Assembly: GCF_014831675.1 (NCBI RefSeq)
Contig: NZ_VJXY01000001.1
Span: 551,324-615,323, forward strand
DNA: 64,000 nucleotides
Direction: 5' to 3'
DNA from: Komarekiella delphini-convector SJRDD-AB1
Lineage (GTDB): Bacteria; Cyanobacteriota; Cyanobacteriia; Cyanobacteriales; Nostocaceae
Both the position numbers and the translations under genes were made by a program. Each line of letters opens with the position of its first letter. The first letter of the stretch is position 1. Under the pieces are notes generated by a model. The model was not told where the DNA came from. It made no database searches and was given only the letters and a program-made list of their open reading frames with translations. Of the stretch, positions 34,048-45,525 are shown in pieces.

Positions 34048-35679
34048 TTAATAAGTAACGCGATCGCGCCATTTATCCAGCATCTTATTACTAATGCCTG
34101 AAACTATTTTTAAGTCTTGTAAAGATGAAAAATTTCGCTGTTGACGGGTAATAATTATTCGTTGGGCTAACTTCTCACCTATACCGGGCAGAGTTATTAA
34201 TTCTTCCAAGTTTGCAGTGTTAATATTTACTTCTTTGCTTGCTGTAATTTTACTTGATAAAGGATTTTGAGTCTGAGGACACTGCTGTTGTTGTAGTTTA
34301 ACTTTTTCTTGAATTGCTGTTGGTATCCCTGGTTTTGCTTTAGCATAAAGACGAGCAAACTCACGCACATAATGGGCAGATACAATGGAATTTTCAATCA
34401 CCATCAGTGTCTCATCATTGCCACTATTAGCAGCATCCGACCAATTGTGAGAACCTGTAATTACTGTTTGACTATCAATGACACCAAATTTGTGATGTAG
34501 TAGATCACCTTTGGCTAATAAAGGCACACCCACAGTAGTAATTGGATTTTGCCAAGGATGATTATCAACTTCATATTTACATTTGTTACTGAGTGCAACA
34601 CCCATCATATCTAGCGCTTCGCTATAAAAACGGTATGCAAATTGTGGCTCAATCAATGCGCGAATTTGCACACTTTGTTGATGACGGTTTTCTAAGATAT
34701 TGGCAAGACGTTGCTCGGAAAAGACAAATAATGCCAGATCAATAGATTTAGTTGCTGAATCTAAAGTTTTGCCAATTAAACCATTGCTGCTGTTACTCCA
34801 AGGTTGAGTAGGAGAAGTAGGCGAAAACTGTACAGTAATTTGGGTTTTTCCGAAAGTGATTGTTTTAGGCGATCGCATCAGCTTTTGCAAACCAAATCGA
34901 CTATCTGGCTTGCCTCCTGGCCCATCCCCCCACATGATGTTAAACTCTTCTGTAAATAAAGATGCTAATTCTGGGCTGTCAATTTGCAATAAATTATTAG
35001 CATTACCTAAACTACTGGAATTGGTGAAATCGCCAAAAGTATCACTGAGAGTAAAATTTGCCGAAGTTATAATAACAATGCGATTATCCACAATCACAAA
35101 TTTGTGATGCATTAAACTGCTACCTGCTGAACCATCTGCTTGATCATCAAGCCAGGGAATTTCAGCATTGTGTAAAATTACTAATGCATCTCTTTGATTG
35201 ATTTCCTCTGGAGTGAGTTGATTATCTTGATTAATATCTACAAATTGGCGAAACTCGTTATAGCGTTCTCGTTCTCTTTTATCTAATTTATTTATTTCAG
35301 TAGATGTTAAGCTACTCCAAGGTCGGCTATAACTATTTTCTAAAATTATTCTGATCTTGATCCCAGCTTTTTGTCTATCAACTAGTGCTCTAGCAATTGC
35401 AGGTAAACGTAATTCTTGAACTGCTACATCTACTGTTGATTTAGCTTGAGAAATAGCATCAACAATCTGTTTTTCTAAATTATCTCCCAGGCGGGTTTGT
35501 TGACGGTAAGGTTCTTTGTATTCTGAAGACTCGGAATGATTCAAGTAAACTTGAACTAATGGGTCTTGCGGTAAAGGTGCTGGACGCTGATTGTAGGAAT
35601 GGACTCGTTGACAAGCAGCAAGGGGAAATATCAGTAAAAAGATATAAAAAGAATACCTTTGTCTAGAGAAAAACTGCAC
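34048..35679 (-). CDS. Lipoprotein phospholipase D-family nuclease with EF-hand and ComEA-like helix-hairpin-helix
   Basis: The 543-residue protein combines four parts. An N-terminal signal ends in a lipobox (LAAC, C23). The first HKD motif is at 191-209 (HHKFVIVD...TSAN) and the second at 395-412 (HHKFGVID...GSHN). An EF-hand-like calcium loop (DINQDNQLTPEE, about 148-159) sits inside the first PLD half. A ComEA-type helix-hairpin-helix at about 477-543 (VNINTANLEELITLPGIGEK) is known in that family to bind DNA. PLD family members hydrolyse phosphodiesters of DNA or lipids. The parts suggest a membrane-anchored, calcium-influenced extracytoplasmic nuclease, possibly for DNA uptake or nutrient scavenging. 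Confidence 0.88.
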   Translation of the reverse strand: MQFFSRQRYSFYIFLLIFPLAACQRVHSYNQRPAPLPQDPLVQVYLNHSESSEYKEPYRQQTRLGDNLEKQIVDAISQAKSTVDVAVQELRLPAIARALVDRQKAGIKIRIILENSYSRPWSSLTSTEINKLDKRERERYNEFRQFVDINQDNQLTPEEINQRDALVILHNAEIPWLDDQADGSAGSSLMHHKFVIVDNRIVIITSANFTLSDTFGDFTNSSSLGNANNLLQIDSPELASLFTEEFNIMWGDGPGGKPDSRFGLQKLMRSPKTITFGKTQITVQFSPTSPTQPWSNSSNGLIGKTLDSATKSIDLALFVFSEQRLANILENRHQQSVQIRALIEPQFAYRFYSEALDMMGVALSNKCKYEVDNHPWQNPITTVGVPLLAKGDLLHHKFGVIDSQTVITGSHNWSDAANSGNDETLMVIENSIVSAHYVREFARLYAKAKPGIPTAIQEKVKLQQQQCPQTQNPLSSKITASKEVNINTANLEELITLPGIGEKLAQRIIITRQQRNFSSLQDLKIVSGISNKMLDKWRDRVTY

Positions 35680-35873
35680 TGTAATCTGCTAAAAGTGGAT
35701 TAGGGGTGAACACATTTATCATTCCCAAAATTTTGTGTTCTGAATTAAGTAGAGAAATAACTACCCATACACGCTGAAGTATCTAGATTTTGTCAGATTT
35801 GTCATTTAAATGTATGTGTTGACAAGATCAGTATCCTGCTGTCAGCGTGTGTTCCCACTAGGTATTGATTGAT

Positions 35874-37040
35874 ATGCAAATTTATCTAGATTACAGCGCC
35901 ACTACTCCCACTCGCCCAGAAGCGATCGCAGCGATGCAAGTAGTCCTCACTCAACAGTGGGGTAATCCTTCCAGTTTGCATGAGTGGGGAAAAAGGGCTG
36001 CAACAGTTGTGGAACAAGCAAGAGTCCAAGTAGCTGGATTAATTAACGCCGCCAGTCCTGAATCTATCATCTTTACTTCTGGCGGCACAGAAGCAAATAA
36101 TCTAGTGATTATGGGTATTGCCCGGTTGTACGCTGTTCCCCAACATCTAATTATTTCCAGCGTCGAGCATTCTGCAATTTCCGAACCAGTAAGGTTACTT
36201 GAAATGTGGGGTTGGGAAGTAACGCGCCTATGTGTGGATGCTAAAGGCAGAATCAACCCTCTGGAATTGAAGGCCGCATTGCGACGTAACACAGTCTTAG
36301 TTTCAGTAATTTACGGTCAAAGTGAAGTAGGAACAGTACAACCAATTGAGGAACTGGGGCAAATTGCCCGATCGCATGGGGTTTTGTTCCACACAGACGC
36401 AGTGCAAGCAGCGGGACGTTTGCCTATAGATGTACAACAACTCCCAGTAGACTTACTTAGTCTTTCCAGTCATAAAATATATGGGCCACAAGGTGCTGGG
36501 GCCTTGTATGTGCGTCCTGATATAGAATTAATACCCTTGCTGGGTGGCGGTGGACAAGAAATGGGATTGCGTTCTGGGACTCAAGCTGTACCAGCGATCG
36601 CTGGTTTTGGGGTAGCAGCTGAATTAGCCGCACAAGAACTATCAATCGAAACACCCCGTTTAATTAAGTTACGCGATCGCGCCTTTGCCCTATTAGCCGA
36701 AATTCCTAGTTTAATACCCACAGGCGATCTTGATCATCGTTTACCTCACCATGTCAGTGTCTATACAGAAAACGCCGATGGGGAAATCAGCGGTAAAACC
36801 TTGGTACGACAACTAAACCTTGCCGGCATTGGTATAAGTGCTGGTGCTGCTTGTCACAGTGGTAAACTTAGCCCTAGTCCAATATTGTTGGCAATGGGCT
36901 ATTCAGAAAAAGCTGCTTTGGGCGGAATTCGCTTAACACTGGGGCGTGATACCACTGAAGCTGACATAGATTGGACAGCAATGGTGTTGAAGCAAGTTTT
37001 GCAAAGACTGACACCAGATTTGTCTTTAACCAAACGTTAA
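35874..37040 (+). CDS. Cysteine desulfurase (NifS/IscS family)
   Basis: The 388-residue PLP enzyme takes sulfur from cysteine for Fe-S clusters or thiolated compounds. Landmarks are IYLDYSATTPTRPEA at the start, H99 in SSVEHSA, D175 in FHTDAVQAAG, PLP lysine K201 in SSHKIYGPQGAG, the LLGGGGQEMGLRSGT loop and the catalytic Cys C327 in ISAGAACHSGK. The short Cys-containing loop is of the class I (NifS/IscS) kind. No nif genes are adjacent, so a housekeeping role is as likely as a nitrogenase one. ATG at 35874 is preferred over TTG at 35865. Confidence 0.93.
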   Translation: MQIYLDYSATTPTRPEAIAAMQVVLTQQWGNPSSLHEWGKRAATVVEQARVQVAGLINAASPESIIFTSGGTEANNLVIMGIARLYAVPQHLIISSVEHSAISEPVRLLEMWGWEVTRLCVDAKGRINPLELKAALRRNTVLVSVIYGQSEVGTVQPIEELGQIARSHGVLFHTDAVQAAGRLPIDVQQLPVDLLSLSSHKIYGPQGAGALYVRPDIELIPLLGGGGQEMGLRSGTQAVPAIAGFGVAAELAAQELSIETPRLIKLRDRAFALLAEIPSLIPTGDLDHRLPHHVSVYTENADGEISGKTLVRQLNLAGIGISAGAACHSGKLSPSPILLAMGYSEKAALGGIRLTLGRDTTEADIDWTAMVLKQVLQRLTPDLSLTKR

Positions 37041-37446
37041 ACAGTTATCAGTTATCAGTAAAAAGTGATGTCTTTATCCGCGTTCTTACCCTCTCCCCTA
37101 TCTCCATCCTCATTAAAAATATTTGTCACCTATCCAAAGCAGAAGATGGCTAGCTATGATCAGCTAAGTGGTCTACCAGCGAATAAAGCAGGTGCATGGG
37201 GTAAAATTCACTCAACTATTGCCCAAGGGTGAAGAAGCACAGAGCATTATCTAAAAGTACACTTAACTATTTACGGGGCAATACTTTTTAGATGAAGACT
37301 TCTGACGTCTAATTTAGTCTGGGAAAAAGTTAAAGGGTAAGGAGTAAATTTCAGCCTTTCCCCTTTCCCCCTTAACCGAAACGTATTGAGGTACAGGGGA
37401 CAAAAAATACAAAAAATTTCTCAAGAATAAAAATAAGGATCAGGCT
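37041..37446. other. Spacer upstream of the giant kinase
   Basis: A short CAGTTATCAGTTATCAG repeat (37040s) and a CTTTCCCCTTTCCCCC tract (37357-37373) are present. AAGGATCAGG precedes the ATG at 37447 as ribosome site. No gene and no convincing promoter boxes are seen. Confidence 0.5.
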
Positions 37447-40400
37447 ATGACAACCGAACAGTTGACTAGAGACAGCGACAATTTAGATTTAAATCAGCTA
37501 TTGAGAACGCTGGCTGCTGTCAAACAAGGTGACTTTTCTGTTCGGATGCCCATAGAGCAAACTGGTATGGCGGGGAAAATCGCTGATACGCTCAACGATA
37601 TTATTGACCGGAATGAGCGGATGGCGACAGAGTTACAGCGGATGGGCGATGTTGTCGGTAAAGAAGGCAAAATCACTGAACGCGCCTCTTTAGGAGATGT
37701 TCGCGGTTCATGGTCAGATTGTGTGACTTCTGTCAATACTTTAATTACAGATTTAGTCCAACCAACAGCTGAAACTACACGTGTAATCAGGGCTGTAGCT
37801 AATGGCGATCTATCCCAAACCATCGCTACAGAAATTGATGGCAGACCCCTCCAAGGTGAGTTTCTCCAAACTGCCAATATTGTCAACACGATGGTAGACC
37901 GGCTCGGTTCCTTTGCATCAGAGGTGACGCGAGTTGCTCGTGAGGTGGGAACCGAAGGTAAACTGGGCGTGCAAGCAGAAGTGCTGGGGGTGGCTGGCAC
38001 TTGGAAGGATTTGACCGATAACGTGAACTTAATGGCGGGTAATCTGACTGGTCAAGTTCGTAACATTGCCGAAGTGGCTACTGCGATCGCAAACGGCGAC
38101 CTTTCCAAGAAAATCACCGTCAATGTTAAAGGCGAAATTCTGGAGTTGAAAAACACCGTCAACACGATGGTAGATCAACTCAATTCCTTTGCATCGGAAG
38201 TAACGCGGGTTGCTCGTGAGGTGGGAACTGAAGGTAAGCTAGGTGTGCAAGCAGAAGTGCGCGGCGTGGCAGGTACTTGGAAAGATTTGACCGACAACGT
38301 AAATTTAATGGCAGGAAATCTGACTGCTCAAGTCCGTAATATTGCTGAAGTTACCACAGCGGTAGCCAATGGCGACCTTTCCAAAAAAATTACTGTCGAT
38401 GTTAAAGGCGAAATTTTAGAGTTGAAAAACACCGTCAACATCATGGTGGATCAACTCAATTCTTTTGCATCGGAAGTAACGCGGGTTGCCCGTGAGGTGG
38501 GTGCAGAAGGAAAATTAGGCGGTCAAGCGGAAGTTCGGGGAGTAGCAGGTACGTGGAAAGACTTGACCGATAGTGTGAACTTCATGGCGGGAAGCTTGAC
38601 AGCGCAGGTGCGGAACATTGCTGAAGTTACCACGGCGGTGGCAAACGGCGACCTCTCCAAGAAAATTACTGTCGATGTCAAAGGCGAAATTTTGGAGTTG
38701 AAAAATACCATTAACACAATGGTGGATCAACTCAACTCCTTTGCCAGTGAGGTAACGCGAGTTGCGCGTGAGGTGGGAACTGAAGGTAAACTGGGCGTGC
38801 AAGCAGAAGTCGGGGGAGTGGCAGGTACTTGGAAAGACTTGACCGATAACGTGAACTTAATGGCGGGTAATCTTACCGGACAGGTACGGAACATTGCCGA
38901 AGTTGCCACAGCGATCGCTAGCGGTGATCTTTCTAAAAAAATCACTGTCGATGTCAGAGGTGAAATTTTAGAACTCAAAAACACCATCAATATAATGGTG
39001 GATCAACTCAGTTCCTTTGCAAGTGAGGTGACGCGGGTCGCCCGTGAGGTGGGAAGTGAAGGTAAGCTGGGTGTGCAAGCAGATGTCCGGGGAGTGGCTG
39101 GCACTTGGAAGGACTTGACCGACAGCGTGAACTTCATGGCGGGAAGTTTGACAGCGCAGGTACGGAACATTGCCGAAGTTACCACAGCTGTAGCCACAGG
39201 CGACCTTTCCAAGAAAATCACCGTCGATGTCAAAGGCGAAATTTTGGAGTTGAAAAACACCATAAATACAATGGTGGATCAACTCAACTCTTTTGCAAGT
39301 GAAGTAACGCGGGTCGCCCGTGAGGTAGGAAGCGAAGGTAAACTGGGCGTGCAAGCAGAAGTGCGCGGCGTGGCTGGGACTTGGAAGGACTTAACCGATA
39401 GCGTGAACTTCATGGCGGGAAGCTTGACGGCACAAGTACGCAACATTGCCGAAGTAACCACAGCTGTAGCAACAGGCGACCTTTCCAAGAAAATCACTGT
39501 CGATGTCAAAGGCGAAATTTTAGAGTTGAAAAATACCATAAATACAATGGTGGATCAACTCAGTTCCTTTGCAAGTGAAGTAACGCGGGTGGCGCGGGAG
39601 GTGGGAACCGAAGGTAAACTAGGTGTCCAAGCAGATGTCAAAGACGTTGCTGGGACTTGGAAGGATTTAACCGACAGCGTGAACTTCATGGCGGGAAGTT
39701 TAACGGCACAGGTACGGAATATTGCCGAAGTTACAACTGCGATCGCTAACGGCGACCTTTCCAAAAAAATTACTGTTGCTGTCAAAGGCGAAATTCTGGA
39801 ACTCAAAAACACCATCAATATAATGGTGGATCAACTCAACTCCTTTGCTAGCGAGGTAACACGAGTTGCTAGGGAAGTAGGAAGTGAGGGCAAACTGGGC
39901 GTCCAAGCAGATGTGCGCGGTGTGGCTGGGACTTGGAAAGACTTAACCGACAGCGTGAACTTCATGGCGGGAAGCCTAACAGCACAAGTCCGCAACATCG
40001 CCGCCGTCACCACCGCCGTGGCAAATGGCGACCTCTCCAAGAAAATTTCTGTTGATGTCAAAGGTGAAATTTTGGAGTTGAAAAATACCGTTAACACGAT
40101 GGTGGATCAACTCAATTCCTTTGCTAGTGAGGTAACGCGGGTTGCCCGTGAAGTGGGAACCGAGGGCAAACTGGGTGTACAAGCAGAAGTTAAAGGCGTT
40201 GCCGGCACTTGGAAGGATCTCACCGATAGCGTGAACTTCATGGCGGGAAGCTTGACGGCACAAGTGCGGAATATTGCCGAAGTTACCACAGCGGTGGCGA
40301 ACGGCGACCTTTCCAAAAAAATCACCGTCGATGTTAAAGGTGAAATTCAAGAACTTAAAAACACCATTAACACAATGGTAGATCAGCTTAATTCCTTTGC

Positions 40401-43400
40401 ATCAGAAGTTACAAGGGTTGCCCGTGAAGTGGGAACCGAAGGTAAGCTGGGCGTACAAGCCTACGTTAGAGGCGTGGCTGGGACTTGGAAAGATTTAACT
40501 GATAACGTTAACTCGATGGCGGGGAACCTTACCGGACAAGTGCGGAACATCGCCGAAGTTACCAAGGCGGTGGCAAATGGCGACCTCTCCAAAAAAATCA
40601 CCGTCGATGCCAAAGGCGAAATTTTGGACTTGAAAAATACGACCAACACGATGGTGGATCAACTCAGTTCCTTTGCATCGGAAGTAACGCGGGTGGCGCG
40701 GGAAGTGGGAACTGAAGGGAAGTTGGGCGGACAAGCGCAAGTCCAAGGTGTGGCAGGGACTTGGAAAGACTTAACTGATAACGTTAACTCGATGGCGGGT
40801 AACTTAACCGCACAAGTACGCGGTATTGCCAGAGTTGTAACAGCGGTTGCGAATGGTGACTTGAAACGGAAACTCATGCTGGATGCTAAGGGAGAAATTG
40901 AAACCTTAGCAGAGACAATCAACGAGATGATTGATACCCTAGCAACGTTTGCCAATCAAGTAACCACAGTGGCGCGGGAAGTGGGAATTGAAGGGAAGTT
41001 AGGCGGACAAGCCAGAGTACCTGGGGCGGCTGGAACTTGGAAAGATTTAACAGATAACGTCAACGAACTTGCTGCTACTCTTACAACCCAGTTACGGGCG
41101 ATCGCCGAAGTGGCTACAGCGGTGACTAAGGGCGATTTAACCCGCTCAATCGCCGTTGAAGCCTTGGGTGAAGTGGCAATCCTCAAAGACAATATTAACC
41201 AGATGATCGCCAATCTGCGGGAGACAACCCAGAAAAACACCGAACAAGATTGGTTGAAGACTAACCTAGCTAAGTTTACCCGGATGCTCCAAGGTCAGCG
41301 AGACTTGGAAACTGTATCCAAACTGATTCTCTCAGAACTAGCTCCTTTGGTAGGAGCGCAACACGGCGTCTTCTTCATGATGGAAGCAGCAGAAAATCAG
41401 CCCTATCTCAAACTGCTGAGTAGTTACGCTTACCGTGAACGTAAGCATCTAGCTAACCGCTTCCATTTGGGTGAAGGTTTGGTAGGACAATGCGCTTTGG
41501 AAAAAGAGCGAATTCTACTCACGGAAGTGCCAAGCGATTATGTCAAAATCGGCTCTGGTTTAGGAGAAGCGGCTCCCCTAAATGCCGTGGTGTTACCCGT
41601 TTTATTTGAAGGACAAGTGACGGCGGTGATTGAATTAGCTTCCTTCCGCCGCTTTAGCGAAATTCATTTAACATTCTTTGATCAACTTACCGAAAGTATT
41701 GCGATCGTGCTCAACACGATCGCAGCTTCTATGCGGACTGAAGAATTGCTGAAGCAGTCGCAATCTTTAGCTGAAGAACTACAAACCCAGCAAAGCGAAC
41801 TCAGAGAAACCAACAAGCGCCTAGAACAACAAGCCCAATCACTCAAAACCTCCGAGGATTTATTAAGAGGACAGCAAGACGAACTACAACAAACCAACGC
41901 CGAGTTAGAAGAAAAGGCAGAGTTACTAGCTGTGCAAAAGCAAGAAGTCGAGCGCAAAAATCGCGAAATCGAACAAGCAAGACGATCTTTGGAAGATAAA
42001 GCTGAACAACTAGCCCTCTCGTCAAAATACAAGTCTGAGTTTCTCGCCAATATGTCCCATGAGTTGCGGACACCGCTAAACAGCTTATTGATTTTGGCTA
42101 GATTGTTGGCGGATAACGTCGAGAGCAACCTCACCGCCAAGCAAGTCGAATACAGTCGCACAATTTACTCAGCTGGTAACGACCTTTTGGCGTTAATCAA
42201 CGATATTCTCGACCTCGCCAAAATTGAATCTGGAACCATGTCAATTGATATGACCCAGATGCTCTTAACAGAGTTGCGCGAACAGATTGAAGGCACATTT
42301 GGACAATTAGCTCAAAATAAAGGGCTTGCCTTCACAATTGAATTGGCTTCGGAATTGCCACCAACTATTTATACCGATGCCAAACGCTTACAACAAGTGT
42401 TGAAAAATCTACTCTCCAACGCTTTTAAATTTACAGAGCAAGGAGAGGTACGCTTGCAAATTGCGGTGGTGAAGCAAGGCTGGAGTATCGACCAGCAAAC
42501 CTTAAATCGCGCCCAGACTGTGATTGCCTTCTCAGTCAGTGATACAGGCATTGGTATTGCCCCCGATAAGCAAAAAGTGATTTTTGAAGCATTTCAGCAA
42601 GCCGATGGCTCTACCAGTCGTAGATACGGTGGTACTGGATTAGGTTTATCAATTAGCCGCGAAATTGCTCGTCTCTTTGGCGGAGAAATAAAACTGGTTA
42701 GTAATCCAGGTCAAGGTAGCACGTTTACATTCTACTTACCGCAAGAGGGGAGAGGGGGAGAGGGGGAGAGAGGGAGAGGAGGAGAATTTACCTTCTTACC
42801 CAGTCCCCAGTCCCTAGTCCCCAGTACCCAGTACCCAGTCCTAAATGACGATCGCGCTACTATCGAAAATGGCGATCGCATATTGCTAATTGTCGAAGAT
42901 GACATTAACTTTGCTCGTATTCTCCTAGATATGGCGCAACAGCAAGGATTTAAGGTCATAACCGCCCAAAATGGTGTTGCAGGTTTGGCCCTAGCACAGC
43001 AATTTCAGCCTTCAGCTATTTTGCTAGATATTCGGATGCCAGAAATGGATGGTTGGACGGTGTTAGATCGTTTGAAGCATGACCCAAGTATGCGTCACAT
43101 TCCTGTACATATCATGACAGTCGAAGAAGGAAGACAGCGGAGTTTGCAACTAGGAGCGATCGCATATCTGCAAAAGCCTTTAACCAGCGAAACAATATCG
43201 GAGGCATTGAGCAAAATTAAAGGTTTTGTTGAGCGTCGAGTGAAGAATTTGCTGATAGTTGAAGATGATGATATTCAACGACTGAGCATTGTGGAATTGG
43301 TTGGTAACAGTGATGTTGCTACCACTGCTGTTGCTACTGGTGCAGCAGCTTTAGAAGCCATTCGCTCACAGCATTTTGATTGCCTCGTTCTCGATTTAGG

Positions 43401-44046
43401 GCTACCAGATATGACTGGGTTTGAGCTAATCGAGCAGATCAAGCTTGAACGTAATGGTGAAAACTTACCTATCATCGTCTACACCGGCAGAGAAATTACC
43501 AAAGCTCAAGAAACTGAACTGAGGCGGATAGCCGAGACAATTATTGTCAAAGACGTGCGATCGCCCGAACGTCTCCTTGATGAAACAGCATTATTTTTAC
43601 ACCGAGTCCAAGCAAATTTACCTGCGCCCAAACAACAAATACTAGAACAACTACATTCAATCGACTACTTACTCCTTGGGAAGAAAGTGCTAATCGTAGA
43701 CGACGATATGCGTAATATCTTCGCGCTGACGAGTATGCTAGAACGCTATCAAATGCAGGTTCTATATGCTGAAAACGGCACAGAGAGTATTGCTTTACTG
43801 GATAATACACCAGATATTGATGTCATTTTGATGGATATAATGATGCCAGAAATGGACGGTTACGAAACAACCCGTTTAATCCGCCAGAACGAGCAATTTA
43901 AAAATTTGCCGATCATTGCACTCACCGCTAAAGCGATGCAAGGCGATCGCGATAAATGTATTGAAGCAGGCGCATCAGATTACATCACTAAACCTGTAGA
44001 TACTGAACAGTTACTTTCACTCTTGCGTGTTTGGCTATACCGATAG
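37447..44046 (+). CDS. Giant hybrid histidine kinase with tandem HAMP repeats, GAF and three receivers
   Basis: The 2199-residue protein has no membrane segment. Residues 1-154 are divergent HAMP-like units, and 155-1258 are twelve units of exactly 92 residues ([20 protein letters not shown]...MVDQLN), each with a HAMP ([15 protein letters not shown]) and a linker ([13 protein letters not shown]). GAF follows (about 1275-1420), then a long Gln/Glu-rich coiled coil, HisKA with H1538 in [11 protein letters not shown], HATPase, a low-complexity insert (1766-1800), and three receivers ([36 protein letters not shown]). Repeated HAMP arrays occur in fungal group III osmosensing kinases and in cyanobacteria, where they form poly-HAMP signal rods. 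It is monocistronic; the signal is unknown. Confidence 0.95.
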   Translation: MTTEQLTRDSDNLDLNQLLRTLAAVKQGDFSVRMPIEQTGMAGKIADTLNDIIDRNERMATELQRMGDVVGKEGKITERASLGDVRGSWSDCVTSVNTLITDLVQPTAETTRVIRAVANGDLSQTIATEIDGRPLQGEFLQTANIVNTMVDRLGSFASEVTRVAREVGTEGKLGVQAEVLGVAGTWKDLTDNVNLMAGNLTGQVRNIAEVATAIANGDLSKKITVNVKGEILELKNTVNTMVDQLNSFASEVTRVAREVGTEGKLGVQAEVRGVAGTWKDLTDNVNLMAGNLTAQVRNIAEVTTAVANGDLSKKITVDVKGEILELKNTVNIMVDQLNSFASEVTRVAREVGAEGKLGGQAEVRGVAGTWKDLTDSVNFMAGSLTAQVRNIAEVTTAVANGDLSKKITVDVKGEILELKNTINTMVDQLNSFASEVTRVAREVGTEGKLGVQAEVGGVAGTWKDLTDNVNLMAGNLTGQVRNIAEVATAIASGDLSKKITVDVRGEILELKNTINIMVDQLSSFASEVTRVAREVGSEGKLGVQADVRGVAGTWKDLTDSVNFMAGSLTAQVRNIAEVTTAVATGDLSKKITVDVKGEILELKNTINTMVDQLNSFASEVTRVAREVGSEGKLGVQAEVRGVAGTWKDLTDSVNFMAGSLTAQVRNIAEVTTAVATGDLSKKITVDVKGEILELKNTINTMVDQLSSFASEVTRVAREVGTEGKLGVQADVKDVAGTWKDLTDSVNFMAGSLTAQVRNIAEVTTAIANGDLSKKITVAVKGEILELKNTINIMVDQLNSFASEVTRVAREVGSEGKLGVQADVRGVAGTWKDLTDSVNFMAGSLTAQVRNIAAVTTAVANGDLSKKISVDVKGEILELKNTVNTMVDQLNSFASEVTRVAREVGTEGKLGVQAEVKGVAGTWKDLTDSVNFMAGSLTAQVRNIAEVTTAVANGDLSKKITVDVKGEIQELKNTINTMVDQLNSFASEVTRVAREVGTEGKLGVQAYVRGVAGTWKDLTDNVNSMAGNLTGQVRNIAEVTKAVANGDLSKKITVDAKGEILDLKNTTNTMVDQLSSFASEVTRVAREVGTEGKLGGQAQVQGVAGTWKDLTDNVNSMAGNLTAQVRGIARVVTAVANGDLKRKLMLDAKGEIETLAETINEMIDTLATFANQVTTVAREVGIEGKLGGQARVPGAAGTWKDLTDNVNELAATLTTQLRAIAEVATAVTKGDLTRSIAVEALGEVAILKDNINQMIANLRETTQKNTEQDWLKTNLAKFTRMLQGQRDLETVSKLILSELAPLVGAQHGVFFMMEAAENQPYLKLLSSYAYRERKHLANRFHLGEGLVGQCALEKERILLTEVPSDYVKIGSGLGEAAPLNAVVLPVLFEGQVTAVIELASFRRFSEIHLTFFDQLTESIAIVLNTIAASMRTEELLKQSQSLAEELQTQQSELRETNKRLEQQAQSLKTSEDLLRGQQDELQQTNAELEEKAELLAVQKQEVERKNREIEQARRSLEDKAEQLALSSKYKSEFLANMSHELRTPLNSLLILARLLADNVESNLTAKQVEYSRTIYSAGNDLLALINDILDLAKIESGTMSIDMTQMLLTELREQIEGTFGQLAQNKGLAFTIELASELPPTIYTDAKRLQQVLKNLLSNAFKFTEQGEVRLQIAVVKQGWSIDQQTLNRAQTVIAFSVSDTGIGIAPDKQKVIFEAFQQADGSTSRRYGGTGLGLSISREIARLFGGEIKLVSNPGQGSTFTFYLPQEGRGGEGERGRGGEFTFLPSPQSLVPSTQYPVLNDDRATIENGDRILLIVEDDINFARILLDMAQQQGFKVITAQNGVAGLALAQQFQPSAILLDIRMPEMDGWTVLDRLKHDPSMRHIPVHIMTVEEGRQRSLQLGAIAYLQKPLTSETISEALSKIKGFVERRVKNLLIVEDDDIQRLSIVELVGNSDVATTAVATGAAALEAIRSQHFDCLVLDLGLPDMTGFELIEQIKLERNGENLPIIVYTGREITKAQETELRRIAETIIVKDVRSPERLLDETALFLHRVQANLPAPKQQILEQLHSIDYLLLGKKVLIVDDDMRNIFALTSMLERYQMQVLYAENGTESIALLDNTPDIDVILMDIMMPEMDGYETTRLIRQNEQFKNLPIIALTAKAMQGDRDKCIEAGASDYITKPVDTEQLLSLLRVWLYR
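37909..41220 (+). repeat. Twelve tandem 276-bp coding repeats (poly-HAMP)
   Basis: Twelve consecutive 276-bp units lie in frame. Units 3 and 5-9 share [14 protein letters not shown], while units 1, 2, 4 and 10-12 carry TDNVN, so the array mixes two subtypes. Units 11 and 12 are the most diverged. The near identity implies ongoing unequal recombination or gene conversion. Confidence 0.9.
42744..42846. repeat. Purine/pyrimidine-rich repeat inserted between ATPase and receiver 1
   Basis: GAGAGGGGGAGAGGGGGAGA units are followed by CCCAGTCCCCAGTCCCTAGT 7-bp units, which are spacer-repeat vocabulary. It encodes the linker [12 protein letters not shown] and [13 protein letters not shown]. In frame and stop-free. 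Confidence 0.75.
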
Positions 44047-44148
44047 TTATAAAAATGTTATGGACATAGTCACATAACAACTCTTGCAAAAATATTTTGT
44101 GGTATAATGGATAATTTGGCAATTTACGATTATAAGATTTGATTAGCA

Positions 44149-44256
44149 GTGAGAATAGAGAAAGCTAAACGGCTTACTTCAAGAAAATTTAAGCGTATGA
44201 CTGGAGTAAGCCGTCAAACCTTTGAGTTAATTGTGGATGTAGTTAAAGATGCTAAA
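44149..44256 (+). pseudogene. Truncated IS transposase N-terminus (IS5-like)
   Basis: From GTG at 44149 the frame reads VRIEKAKRLTSRKFKRMTGV and then SRQTFELIVDVVKDAK, the start of a transposase type widespread in cyanobacteria (helix-turn-helix 'RKFKRMTGVS' family). Homology ends at about 44256, where sequence belonging to the AraC gene on the other strand begins. The remaining transposase is absent, so the element was cut by the event that brought in the neighbouring cassette or by a later deletion. Confidence 0.75.
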
Positions 44257-45170
44257 TTGCCGCGCAGCTTGGCGATGTCACGATGTGGGGGAATACCAAA
44301 TAGTTTTTTATATTCCCGGCTGAAATAAGACGCGTCATCGTAACCGACGCGAAAACTGGCGCTCGCCACGTCCATGTTTTCGCCGAGCATCAGACGGCGT
44401 GCTTCCTGAAGCCGTATTTGTTTTTGGAACTGCAAGGGACTCATTGCCGTAACAGACTTGAAATGAGAGTGAAAGCCTGACACGCTCATGCCGAGTTCGC
44501 GGGCTGTATCTTCAATTTTTAGCGGCTGATCAATGTTCTCGCGGATTTGGCTGACGACCCTGGAGATGCGCTGCACGTCGCCTTCGGTCGTAATAAGCTG
44601 GCTGAGCCGCGCGCGCTGTTTTCCCTTTAAAAGCCGATAGATGATCTCGCGGATGATGAGCGGCGCGAGAAACTTCATTTCGTCCGGCGTGTCAAATAGT
44701 TTCACCAATTTGACGACTGCATCGAGTAAATCCGCATCAACCGGGCTGACATCCATCGCCTTGACTCCGGCATCGCTTTTTTTTGTTTCGATGCCGGAGT
44801 CAATCATCACCGCAGCAACAACTGCCAGATCGAGGTCTATGCGAAGATTCAAATAAGGTTTTTCCTCGGACGCTTCGACGACATTACTCATAATCGGCAA
44901 ATCAAGCGTCGAGATTAAGTAATGATCGGAATCATAGTGAAATAATTCATCGTTCAAAAGCACATCCTTGCTGCCTTGCGCGATGACGCAGAAGGCGGGC
45001 TTGAATACGGATACCTGGCTCTCGGTCGGTTTCGACGATTGATATATGAAAATGTCCGGAAACACTTTCAAAAGGCTGTTTTCGGGAGCGAGACGAATCA
45101 TTCTTTCGATCAGTTCTTCCCGATTGATCTGCATCTTTCGCTTTTCAAATTCTGCTTCTTTTTGGTTCAT
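44214..45170 (-). CDS. AraC-family transcriptional regulator, chimeric C-terminus
   Basis: The 318-residue protein has an N-terminal AraC_N ligand domain (VSVFKPAFCVIAQGSKDVLL, YLISTLDLPIMSNV) and a C-terminal double helix-turn-helix (IEDTARELGMSVSGFHSHFK; VASASFRVGYDDASYFSREY, KKLFGIPPHRDI). Base composition is visibly richer in G+C than the flanks (for example GGATGATGAGCGGCGCGAG), unlike neighbouring genes. The last 13-15 codons (ASLTTSTINSKV region) are read from the antisense of the truncated transposase, so the native C-terminus has been replaced. It is divergent from the secreted hydrolase, its probable target. Horizontal transfer is inferred. Confidence 0.88.
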   Translation of the reverse strand: MNQKEAEFEKRKMQINREELIERMIRLAPENSLLKVFPDIFIYQSSKPTESQVSVFKPAFCVIAQGSKDVLLNDELFHYDSDHYLISTLDLPIMSNVVEASEEKPYLNLRIDLDLAVVAAVMIDSGIETKKSDAGVKAMDVSPVDADLLDAVVKLVKLFDTPDEMKFLAPLIIREIIYRLLKGKQRARLSQLITTEGDVQRISRVVSQIRENIDQPLKIEDTARELGMSVSGFHSHFKSVTAMSPLQFQKQIRLQEARRLMLGENMDVASASFRVGYDDASYFSREYKKLFGIPPHRDIAKLRGNLASLTTSTINSKV

Positions 45171-45525
45171 AAATTCATCTTAAACGCTTTGTTCTGACAG
45201 CAGTAAGCGTTCGCGGAGCGTCTCGTAGAGAAGCCATGCCGCAGGCGATAAGCCTGTGTTCTTTAACTTTTTTTCCTCATCTTAGACTACTACCTCTGAA
45301 CGCAACTTAGTATCAGCACGTGACGCGGCGGATTTTTGGAGAATTGTCCGGTTTTTTTCGATGAACGTCCTCACGCTATCCGTTTTCACGCCCGTAGAAT
45401 TGAACTCATACAGCAAACGGTAGAAACGCTGCTGATAAAAACCAGATTAATATTTGGAAAAATTTCAGATTAATAGAGCAACAATTTCCATCTGTAAATC
45501 TGATAATGCAAAGGAGAAAAATTAT
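45171..45525. other. Divergent promoter region of the AraC-hydrolase cassette
   Basis: It contains a cyanobacterial GC-rich repeat (45206-45250, GTTCGCGGAGCGTCTCGTAG) inserted into otherwise foreign-looking sequence. Both promoters and AraC sites should lie here, but I cannot place them. AGGAG at 45512 is the ribosome site of the hydrolase. Confidence 0.5.

Noticed and set aside
38515-40955. Several long minus-strand open frames opposite the HAMP repeats
   Set aside because: They repeat with the 276-bp period, so they are antisense shadows of the coding repeats.
37909-41220. HAMP array as an assembly artefact
   Set aside because: The units differ at many positions and form two subtypes, so they are not a simple mis-assembly. 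The exact unit number could still be wrong.
44082-44108. Promoter TTGCAA...TATAAT before the transposase remnant
   Set aside because: The spacing is only 13 nt, too short for a sigma-70 promoter; it may be part of the old IS end.
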